This document shows positions 6,661 through 11,627 of a stretch of 11,627 nt of DNA, piece by piece. The notes under the pieces were generated by a model. The model made no database searches, was not told the DNA's origin, and saw only the letters and a list, made by a program, of their open reading frames with translations. Numbering within the stretch: position 1 is the first letter of the stretch; each line of letters starts with the position of its first letter. This DNA is from Oscillospiraceae bacterium (GTDB lineage: Bacteria; Bacillota_A; Clostridia; Oscillospirales; Ruminococcaceae), in NCBI GenBank assembly GCA_017523995.1, contig JAFWUX010000049.1, positions 1 to 11,627 on the forward strand, read 5' to 3'. The position numbers and the translations under genes were made by a program.

Positions 6661-6695
6661 ATAAACCGACCGTTTAAGAAAGATTTTTCAATTGC

Positions 6696-6724
6696 TTGAC
6701 AAATGGCGGATTCTATGATACAAT
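6696..6724 (+). promoter_or_regulatory. Rightward promoter of the xis-rep-mob module
   Basis: TTGACA (6696-6701) and TACAAT (6719-6724) are 17 bp apart, with TGA before the -10 as an extended element. It precedes the small HTH gene by a 131-bp leader. A TATGAT at 6714-6719 is too close to the -35 to be the main -10. No equally strong promoter was found further right, so all genes from 6856 to 11321 may depend on it. Confidence 0.75.
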
Positions 6725-6855
6725 TTATTTTAGAGAACCTATCGTCATCGCTGTAATCATTATAGCAGTCTTTATGTGGTTTGTCAAGAGGTGGTGTGAA
6801 AAATGTGAGAAAAATGCAGGAAGAAGCAGGCGGTATGAAGAAAGAGAGGTTTATC

Positions 6856-7050
6856 ATGAAAAGAGCAACTCAGGAAATCAGGGAGTATGCAGCAAAGAAC
6901 AGCGTCTATCTCTGGGAAATCGCACTGGCGCTGGGCATCTCAGAGCCGACCATGACCAGAAAGCTCCGCACGGAGCTCCCTGAGCGCGAGCGTGAAATGA
7001 TCATTCGAGTCATCAACGAACTTGCAGCCATGCGCCGAATCAACTATTGA
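6856..7050 (+). CDS. Small helix-turn-helix protein
   Basis: A 64-residue protein with a probable helix-turn-helix at about 8-38 (REYAAKNSVYLWEIALALGISEPTMTRKL), followed by a short charged helix. Small proteins of this kind are common in the early region of Clostridial phages and integrative elements, where they act as regulators, but no specific function can be assigned. The ATG at 6856 is chosen because GAGAGG lies 6 nt upstream and the next gene uses the same AAAGAGAGGT leader; in-frame ATGs at 6814 and 6835 are alternatives. It is the first gene behind the rightward promoter. Confidence 0.72.
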   Translation: MKRATQEIREYAAKNSVYLWEIALALGISEPTMTRKLRTELPEREREMIIRVINELAAMRRINY

Positions 7051-7101
7051 TCCTCCAATAGAAGCAGAAGGTTCAAACCGTCGAGAGAAAGAGAGGTACA
7101 C

Positions 7102-7356
7102 ATGAACATGATGCAGAACACCAACATTCCCGTTATGAAAGGTATTATCGAGTGCGCCGAGCTCTTCGGTATCAGCCGGCATTACTGCCGCCAGCTCGCT
7201 CTGACCGGTGCGGTCAAGGCTGTGCGTGTCGGGCGCGGCAAAATCCTCATCAATGTGCAGAGCATGGCGGACTTCTTCAACCAGTCTTCCATTCCTGAGC
7301 CGGAGGATGAGTCCCTGAATCAGGGCGTCATCCAGCCGATTCCGATCAGACTGTGA
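7102..7356 (+). CDS. Excisionase-like DNA-binding protein (MerR/Xis-type winged helix)
   Basis: An 84-residue protein with the typical small-excisionase signature. AELFGISRHYCRQLALTGAVKAVRVGRGKILINVQSMADFFNQ (about 20-61) contains the helix-turn-helix with the wing residues VGRGKILIN. Proteins of this type bend DNA at attachment sites and steer the integrase towards excision. AGAGAGGT at 7090-7097 precedes the ATG. The stop overlaps the possible GTG of the next gene, and the ribosome binding site of that gene lies across the stop codon, so translation is tightly coupled. Co-expression with the replication and relaxase genes would link excision to replication and transfer. Confidence 0.82.
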   Translation: MNMMQNTNIPVMKGIIECAELFGISRHYCRQLALTGAVKAVRVGRGKILINVQSMADFFNQSSIPEPEDESLNQGVIQPIPIRL

Positions 7357-7364
7357 GGTGGGAT

Positions 7365-8144
7365 ATGGCAAACAGACGGATGTTTTCAGGCGCAATCGTC
7401 AGTTCTGCCCGCTTCCTGCAAATGGGACAGACTGCCCGACTGCTCTACTACGATCTCGGAATGCACGCGGATGATTCCGGCATTGTCGAAGCGTTCACTG
7501 TCATGCGAATGACCGGTGCGAGCGAGGATGATCTGAAACTGCTGGCTGCAAAGGGCTTCATCGTAATTCTCAACGCCGATCTGGTCACCTACATCTGGGA
7601 CTGGAAAGCAAATAACATGATCCGCAGTGACCGCCGTCAGCCGAGTTTGTATGAGGATCTGCTTACACAGTACAAAAACGGTGAGATGATCCCCTATCTG
7701 TGTGCTGCGGACAGACTGCCGACCGGCTGTCAACCAAATGACAACCAACTGACAACCACTTGCCAACCAGATGACAACCAACTGACAACCACTTGCCAAC
7801 CAAGTGACAACCAAACGTCAACCAACTGTCAACCTAGTATAGGTAAGTATAGTATAGGTAAGGTTAGTATAGAAGAGGATGGTGCTCCGGCGTCTGTCCG
7901 TCATAAATACGGTCAATATCAGAATGTATACCTGACTGATGAAGAGATGAGCACACTCCAGACTGAATTCCCGAACGACTGGCAGAAGCGTATTGAAGCG
8001 GTCTCGGAGTATGTTGCATCGACCGACAAGCATTACAAGAACTTCCTCGCGGTGATCCGTTCTTGGGCGAAGAAAGATCAGAAACCAGTGTCGCAAATCC
8101 CGACACAGGTTCAGCCGGTATATAATTTGGATGGCATCTTCTGA
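7365..8144 (+). CDS. Replication initiator / replisome organizer
   Basis: A 259-residue protein with the N-terminal region common in Firmicute phage and ICE replication proteins. MANRRMFSGAIVSSARFLQMGQTARLLYYDLGMHADDSGIVEAF and the following KGFIVILNADLVTYIWDWKANN look like a winged-helix DNA-binding domain (about 1-100). A low-complexity linker (122-170) is encoded by DNA iterons. The C-terminal part has HYKNFLAVIRSWAKKD (223-238), similar to the DnaD-like C-terminus of such initiators. The ATG at 7365 with GAGGTGGG just upstream is preferred to the GTG at 7353, which overlaps the xis stop. A helicase-loader gene follows. The likely job is to bind the internal iterons and recruit the loader and host DnaB helicase. 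Confidence 0.78.
   Translation: MANRRMFSGAIVSSARFLQMGQTARLLYYDLGMHADDSGIVEAFTVMRMTGASEDDLKLLAAKGFIVILNADLVTYIWDWKANNMIRSDRRQPSLYEDLLTQYKNGEMIPYLCAADRLPTGCQPNDNQLTTTCQPDDNQLTTTCQPSDNQTSTNCQPSIGKYSIGKVSIEEDGAPASVRHKYGQYQNVYLTDEEMSTLQTEFPNDWQKRIEAVSEYVASTDKHYKNFLAVIRSWAKKDQKPVSQIPTQVQPVYNLDGIF
7728..7837. repeat. Ten tandem 11-bp iterons inside the initiator gene, candidate replication origin
   Basis: Ten head-to-tail 11-bp units of consensus TGNCAACCANN run without interruption. CAACC is invariant in all ten, and the first three bases are TGA (5), TGT (2), TGC (2) or CGT (1). Units 2-4 and 5-7 form a nearly exact 33-bp higher-order repeat. Eleven bp is about one helical turn, so all sites face the same side of the DNA. 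Because 11 is not a multiple of three, three units encode one 11-residue peptide period rich in Cys, Gln, Pro, Asp, Asn and Thr (residues 122-158). This fits initiator-binding iterons placed in the initiator gene. Confidence 0.8.
7835..7875. repeat. AT-rich 15-bp period repeats next to the iterons, candidate unwinding element
   Basis: TAGTATAGGTAAG occurs at 7835-7847 and 7850-7862, with a third diverged copy TAGTATAGAAG at 7865-7875, a 15-bp period. The stretch is much richer in A and T than its surroundings and abuts the last iteron. In the protein it encodes a five-residue period (SIGKY, SIGKV, SIEE). Arrays of binding sites followed by three AT-rich direct repeats are the layout of E. coli oriC and lambda ori. 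Function as an unwinding element is inferred. Confidence 0.6.
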
Positions 8145-8228
8145 TGCGGTCGGGAAGTTACGTCACAATACCGTCAACTGTCATTCTCGTAATGGAGCCG
8201 CGCACTGCGCGGTGGAGGGGGTGTTTAC

Positions 8229-9053
8229 TTGAGTGCAATCAGAAATGTATTCGATGTTCTTGCAACCAAAGCGGAAGCAGCGATCCCGATTCAGGACAGT
8301 GACTACACCGATGAAGCAACCGGCCTGCTCATGTGCGGCAAGTGTCATACGCCGAAGCAGTGCCGACCGTTCCCTGATTCAGATATTGCCGTATACTGCC
8401 TGTGTGTCTGCATGAAAGCCGATGATGATGCAATGCGCGAAAGACTCCGGCGGAACGAAATCGAACAGCGGCGTAATATCTGCTTTCACGGTTCCGATCT
8501 GATCGGCACGGTATTCGCGGATGATGACGGGAAAGCGCCGACACTTACCAAGACCTGCAAAGCGTATGCAGAGAACGTAACCGGAGTCAACAGCCGTGAC
8601 TGGCTGCTGCTCTGGGGCGACTGCGGAACCGGCAAGTCATTCATGGCAGCGTGCATTGCGAATGCTGCAATTGATGCCGGCATGACGGCGCGGTTCATCA
8701 CAGTCTCCGAGATCGAACAGCATCTCTGGAACAGTCCTGACAAAGCAGCGGTGTATGATGAAATGAATCGCACCGGACTGCTCGTGATTGACGACTTCGG
8801 CTGCGAACGCCGTACAGATTACATGGACGAGATCAAGTTCAATCTGATTGACGGAAGACTTCGCAGCGGAAAGCCCTGTGTCATCACATCGAATCTCACA
8901 CTTAATGACTTCGCAGCGCCCGTCGATCTCACACAGAAACGAATCATCAGCCGGATATTTGAGCGTGCAAAGACATTCCATGTGCAAGGTGATGACAGAA
9001 GATTCGCGGCATTAAAGAGCAGAGCCGAACAGTCATCATCAAGCGAGAAGTAA
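8229..9053 (+). CDS. DnaC/IstB-like AAA+ ATPase, helicase loader
   Basis: A 274-residue probable loader of the replicative helicase. The N-terminal region carries a cysteine cluster (C36, C39, C45, C57, C59, C61) that may bind zinc. The ATPase core shows Walker A GDCGTGKS (130-137), Walker B LLVIDDFG (184-191), sensor-1 ITSNL (219-223) and an arginine-finger-like SRIFERA (241-247). The start is TTG at 8229, supported by GGAGGGGG ending 7 nt upstream; a short GC hairpin (8198-8203 with 8207-8212) sits just before this site and could modulate translation. IstB relatives of IS21 share the fold, but no IS21 transposase is present, and the neighbouring initiator favours a replication role. Confidence 0.85.
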   Translation: MSAIRNVFDVLATKAEAAIPIQDSDYTDEATGLLMCGKCHTPKQCRPFPDSDIAVYCLCVCMKADDDAMRERLRRNEIEQRRNICFHGSDLIGTVFADDDGKAPTLTKTCKAYAENVTGVNSRDWLLLWGDCGTGKSFMAACIANAAIDAGMTARFITVSEIEQHLWNSPDKAAVYDEMNRTGLLVIDDFGCERRTDYMDEIKFNLIDGRLRSGKPCVITSNLTLNDFAAPVDLTQKRIISRIFERAKTFHVQGDDRRFAALKSRAEQSSSSEK

Positions 9054-9064
9054 GGAGAATGCAA

Positions 9065-9424
9065 ATGAAAAGAACACGGCGAAGAGTCGGACCGATTTCT
9101 GTCTACCTCACCCGCGAGCAGATCAACGCGCTGATTTATTTGCTTGACTGTTTTTCCGCAGCGGATGCAAACAACAAACTCGCTGCCGATGCCGAAAAGC
9201 TCAAGCGCAAGATTTTGCTGCACGGACGCACATTCAATGATCGGGGTGATGAAAAAGTATCGCTGTATTTTTACGAGGAAGAGGCATCGACGCTGATTCT
9301 GCTGACGAGTATCTATGTCTTGGCGTTTGGAAATCAGACGAACGACTATTATGAACAGATCGGTTTGACGCGGAAGGGTGTGGGAAGCTCCCACGATGCA
9401 GAGCAATTCCATTCGACGAGTTGA
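9065..9424 (+). CDS. Hypothetical protein between helicase loader and relaxase
   Basis: The 119-residue protein is not recognised. It starts with a strongly basic tail (MKRTRRRVG), followed by a helix-like segment TREQINALIYLLDCFSAADANNKLAADAEKLKRKIL (16-51), an acidic strand-rich middle, and a moderately hydrophobic helix STLILLTSIYVLAF (75-88) that is too short and polar-flanked to be a confident membrane span. The ATG at 9065 is used because AAGGAG (9052-9057) is 7 nt away; the ATG at 9059 is only 1 nt away. It lies just ahead of a large inverted repeat and the relaxase, so a relaxosome accessory role is conceivable, but there is no direct evidence. Confidence 0.65.
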   Translation: MKRTRRRVGPISVYLTREQINALIYLLDCFSAADANNKLAADAEKLKRKILLHGRTFNDRGDEKVSLYFYEEEASTLILLTSIYVLAFGNQTNDYYEQIGLTRKGVGSSHDAEQFHSTS

Positions 9425-9433
9425 GCGGCGAAT

Positions 9434-9484
9434 CCCAAGTCAGTCCTGTTCAGCCGAAACGGGCGGTACAGGACTGATATTGGG
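9434..9484. repeat. 51-bp inverted repeat upstream of the relaxase, candidate oriT
   Basis: TCAGTCCTGT (9440-9449) and ACAGGACTGA (9468-9477) are perfect 10-bp arms. Beyond a small G/TA internal loop they extend by CCCAA (9434-9438) with TTGGG (9480-9484), and CCG/CGG can pair inside. No T-run follows, so it is not a typical terminator. It lies 88 bp before the relaxase start, the position where MobV-type relaxases usually have their nick site next to an inverted repeat. The nick sequence itself was not recognised. Confidence 0.5.
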
Positions 9485-9572
9485 TGGAGTATCCATGAAG
9501 TTCTGAAAACGACGTTTTTGCGTTCTTTCACAGAATGAACACACATTGAAAAAGAAGGAAAGGAGGACGGGC

Positions 9573-11321
9573 GTGAAAAATCTGAGCATCAGCTTTACAC
9601 TCGGAAAAGCGTGCGCCGTTCACGGTTCGAACATCCAGCATAACAACAGAAAGTTCACCGCGGAAAATGTTGACCCTACACGCATCGCGCACAACATCAC
9701 CTACAAGCAGCAGTACGTCGAAGATGCCTACAACCAGTTGTTCGGAAAAGCGCTGCGTGAGTATAACGCAAAACAAAAGAAACCTTGCCGCATGATCGAC
9801 AATTACTACGCGCACATTGTTCACGGTCATCGGGAAGAACCCTACTATGAAGTGATCGTGCAGTTTGGTGACTGCCACACTGCGGCATCAAGGACGCCAG
9901 ATGGTGATCGCGTAAAAGAAATGCTCGACGAGTACATAAAGTCGTTTCAGCAGCGGAATCCAAATCTTTACGTCTTCAATGCGGTGCTGCACGATGATGA
10001 AGCATCGCCGCATCTGCACATTGACTTCATTCCGTTCTATACGAAAGGCCGCAGCATCGGACTGAGCAAAGGCGTATCCATGCGTGCAGCGCTGAAAGAA
10101 ATGGGATACGTTCCGAAAAACAGCAGCGTGAATCAGCTGGTCATGTGGGAAGAGTCGGAGCGGAAGTATATGGAAGAACTTTTGCATCGGCACGGTTACG
10201 AGCGTGAGGATAAGGACGCGCACTATCTGCACATGACCGTCGATCAGTACAAATCATCGCAGGAAGCAAAACGCATGACAGAATCGCTGCGGGCATCGCG
10301 GTCAGTGAGCTGCTTTGAAGACATGAGTGCATTAAAGATGCAGCTTGCGCAGACTCAGCACCGCGCTGATGTGTTGGAAGCGCAGCAGGAATCGCCGTAT
10401 ATGTCGTTCTATTACGCGGACGATTCAAAGCAAACCTTTGTCCAGGACGAACTCCGGCGGCGCGGCATTCCGTTCCGCGAAACCGAAAACGGCTTCGAGG
10501 CGCAGAAGTGTTATGTCGATGAGATCCGGAAGGTTGAGGATAACTACCGGCGACCGAAACGTGCGGCGCGCGATCAGCTGCGTGATGATGTTGACAAAAC
10601 GCTGATGCAGTCGAAAGACTTTGAGGAATTCCTGAAACGGTTGGAACAGTTGAAGTATGAAGTGAAGCGCGGTAAATATATCGCGGTGCGCCCGCAGTTC
10701 GACGCAAACTATATCCGGCTGAAATCGCTCGGAGAGTTTTACAGCGAAGATGCACTGCGGAATCGGCTGTCGGCAAAATATGAATATGAGCGAGATTTGA
10801 TTCGAAAATTACAAGAAGCCAAAGTGAACAATGCGCCGAACAGTCGCGTGCTCACAATAATGCACTCTTATATTGTTGCTTTTTCAAAAGGGTATTTTCC
10901 GGTTCACAAAAAGAATCCGAAAGGTATTCTGACTTGGAAGAACGATGCGGAGCTTGACCGTCTGCTTGAGCTGAATGCGAAGATCAACAACGGAGCAACA
11001 CTGAATTCTCTACGCGCCGACATGGCTGAGAAGGAGCAGGCAGTTCGGGAGATCGAACGGTCGATCAGCGGGTGCGGAACTTCTGACCCGATGGTGACAG
11101 ACAAGCTGAACATCGCGCTGCAAATTGCGCAACAGGAGCTCAAAGAGGCTGCCGATTGGGTTACGACTGCGGAGCAGGTCCTCGGCGGAACTTATCTGCA
11201 ATGCATCGGCGATCAGGAACGGCAGCGGCGGGAATCGGAGTATTTGTATAACGGTACCAAACCGGCGGATGAGGGGACGCAGCCGGAAACGCAGATCGCT
11301 GTTCCACATCGGCGAAAGTAA
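9573..11321 (+). CDS. Mob_Pre/MobV-like relaxase
   Basis: The probable DNA-nicking enzyme that starts conjugative mobilization. At 582 residues, its N-terminal relaxase domain (about 1-230) has an opening segment HNNRKFTAENVDPTRIAHNITY (23-44), as in the Mob_Pre family, EVIVQFGD (93-100), and the metal-binding motif HDDEASPHLHIDFIP (140-154) with H147 and H149. The later region is helical and coiled-coil prone, with KRGKYIAVRP and SLGEFYSEDALRNRL resembling the C-terminal parts of Clostridial mobilization proteins. The GTG at 9573 is chosen because AAAGGAGG (9559-9566) lies 6 nt upstream; an in-frame TTG at 9546 lies upstream of this site. A short AT-richer stretch lies around 10790-10920. 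No coupling protein gene follows in the window. Confidence 0.82.
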   Translation: MKNLSISFTLGKACAVHGSNIQHNNRKFTAENVDPTRIAHNITYKQQYVEDAYNQLFGKALREYNAKQKKPCRMIDNYYAHIVHGHREEPYYEVIVQFGDCHTAASRTPDGDRVKEMLDEYIKSFQQRNPNLYVFNAVLHDDEASPHLHIDFIPFYTKGRSIGLSKGVSMRAALKEMGYVPKNSSVNQLVMWEESERKYMEELLHRHGYEREDKDAHYLHMTVDQYKSSQEAKRMTESLRASRSVSCFEDMSALKMQLAQTQHRADVLEAQQESPYMSFYYADDSKQTFVQDELRRRGIPFRETENGFEAQKCYVDEIRKVEDNYRRPKRAARDQLRDDVDKTLMQSKDFEEFLKRLEQLKYEVKRGKYIAVRPQFDANYIRLKSLGEFYSEDALRNRLSAKYEYERDLIRKLQEAKVNNAPNSRVLTIMHSYIVAFSKGYFPVHKKNPKGILTWKNDAELDRLLELNAKINNGATLNSLRADMAEKEQAVREIERSISGCGTSDPMVTDKLNIALQIAQQELKEAADWVTTAEQVLGGTYLQCIGDQERQRRESEYLYNGTKPADEGTQPETQIAVPHRRK

Positions 11322-11521
11322 GGATGTAACGAAATGTTACCCCTATGGCAGAGTTCGTAGAGTTCAGTTGAAGAAAAGTTGAGTAAGTCAAATGGTCCTC
11401 CCAGCTTTTGAATATGTAGAGTGTGGGTAAAACTGTCAATTTGCCAGTTTTGAAATCGAGAAGCAGATAGCATAACAAATCATTATGTAACCGTCAAGTA
11501 TTTCGCGTCCATGATGAAAGA
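11322..11521. other. Non-coding stretch behind the relaxase with small inverted repeats
   Basis: No convincing gene is present. GTAAC-GAAAT-GTTAC (11326-11340) lies directly behind the relaxase stop, a GAGTTC pair recurs at 11351-11356 and 11360-11365, and AAAACTG/CAGTTTT (11429-11435 with 11445-11451) can form a hairpin with a 9-nt loop and T-rich end. The last could be a weak terminator for the mobilization transcript. Minus-strand open frames that overlap the relaxase end here lack good ribosome binding sites. No second copy of the tRNA-Lys 3' end was found. Confidence 0.5.
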
Positions 11522-11550
11522 ACCATCCCCGCCGAAATGGCGGGGATGGT
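11522..11550 (-). terminator. Strong hairpin terminator between convergent genes
   Basis: ACCATCCCCGCC (11522-11533) pairs perfectly with GGCGGGGATGGT (11539-11550) around GAAAT, a 12-bp GC-rich stem. On the minus strand it lies 3 bp behind the stop of the gene entering from the right edge and is followed by TTCTTTC, a moderate U-rich tail. It may also stop relaxase readthrough. Confidence 0.75.
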
Positions 11551-11553
11551 GGT

Positions 11554-11627
11554 TTACGAATCAAAAGGCAGTATGATTGTCCCGGCAGGCTGTGAGAACA
11601 GGTCTGTCAGGTAGCGCTCTGCATCTA
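11554..11627 (-). CDS. C-terminus of an unidentified minus-strand gene, cut by the window edge
   Basis: Reading from the right edge on the minus strand gives DAERYLTDLFSQPAGTIILPFDS followed by TAA (plus 11554-11556), with a strong terminator 3 bp later. The natural amino-acid mix and the terminator directly behind the stop suggest a real gene end. The 23 residues are too few to name a family. Whether it is element cargo or chromosomal cannot be decided. Confidence 0.5.
   Translation of the reverse strand, partial: DAERYLTDLFSQPAGTIILPFDS

Larger units (their letters stand above)
2859..11627. mobile_element. Putative integrative and mobilizable element next to tRNA-Lys (left part, right end not seen)
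   Basis: A tyrosine integrase, Xre repressor, excisionase-like protein, replication initiator with iterons, helicase loader and relaxase lie in one block beginning right after a tRNA gene. Together they provide integration/excision, regulation, replication and mobilization. No coupling ATPase, VirB4-like ATPase or other secretion gene is in the window, hence mobilizable instead of conjugative. The left boundary is placed at the tRNA 3' end by analogy with tRNA-targeting integrases. No repeat of the tRNA 3' end was found up to 11627, so the right attachment site probably lies outside the window, or the core is too short to notice. The last 300 bp may already be cargo or chromosome. Confidence 0.75.

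Noticed and set aside
6751..6768. Imperfect palindrome CTGTAATCATTATAGCAG in the leader behind the rightward promoter
   Set aside because: Only a few positions pair convincingly and no second copy was found, so it is not reported as an operator.
6696..6983. Plus-strand frame with a membrane-like segment at the start of the rightward transcript
   Set aside because: Its first codon lies within the promoter itself, no start with a ribosome binding site follows the transcription start, and the frame ends inside the HTH gene.
7728..7837. CRISPR array
   Set aside because: The 11-bp units are contiguous without variable spacers and lie within a coding frame, so they are iterons rather than repeats with spacers.
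8229..9053. IS21-family IstB gene
   Set aside because: The ATPase core is shared, but there is no IstA transposase or terminal inverted repeat, and the adjacent initiator with iterons explains a helicase loader better.
11161..11478. Minus-strand frames of 86-105 codons overlapping the end of the relaxase gene
   Set aside because: More than half of each lies antisense to the relaxase, no convincing ribosome binding site precedes them, and the residues are low-complexity shadow-like.

Overview
The window joins a conserved Gram-positive housekeeping locus to the left part of an integrated mobile element. The gene order rpmG-secE-nusG-rplK-rplA, the strong AGGAGG-type ribosome binding sites, the four-cysteine form of L33, the short single-span SecE and the tRNA without an encoded CCA all suggest a fairly GC-rich member of the Clostridia, probably of the Ruminococcus/Oscillospiraceae group. 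That taxonomic placement is inferred from protein style and not proven here.

Positions 1-2731 (plus strand) hold the translation/secretion operon. A near-consensus extended -10 promoter (92-120) drives a 164-nt structured leader, then rpmG, secE, nusG, rplK and rplA, closed by a strong hairpin terminator. The nusG-rplK and rplK-rplA gaps each carry a GTGGGAG ... CCAC element. These look like mimics of the L1-binding stalk base of 23S rRNA, so L1 may feed back at two separate sites. A second strong promoter (2743-2771) then drives a tRNA-Lys(UUU) gene (2786-2858).

From just behind the tRNA to the right edge the DNA looks like an integrative and mobilizable element (IME). On the minus strand lie a SUKH/SMI1-KNR4-type gene with its own promoter, a tyrosine integrase, and an Xre-family repressor. 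The SUKH gene sits between two 48/49-bp near-identical repeats; each repeat is a bidirectional terminator plus the last codons of an integrase gene. Two identical operator-like sites and a strong rightward promoter separate the repressor from the plus-strand module. That module contains a small HTH protein, an excisionase-like protein, a replication initiator, a DnaC/IstB-type helicase loader, a 119-residue unknown, a 51-bp inverted repeat that could be oriT, and a Mob_Pre/MobV-like relaxase. No coupling protein or type IV secretion genes are present in the window, so on present evidence the element is mobilizable and not self-transmissible.

The most striking feature lies inside the replication initiator gene. 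Ten consecutive 11-bp iterons (7728-7837) run directly into three AT-rich repeats with a 15-bp period (7835-7875). This has the layout of a replication origin embedded in its own initiator gene, as in lambda O, and implies that the excised element can replicate. The right end of the element is not visible: no second copy of the tRNA 3' end was found. The last 74 bases are the C-terminus of a minus-strand gene with its own terminator.
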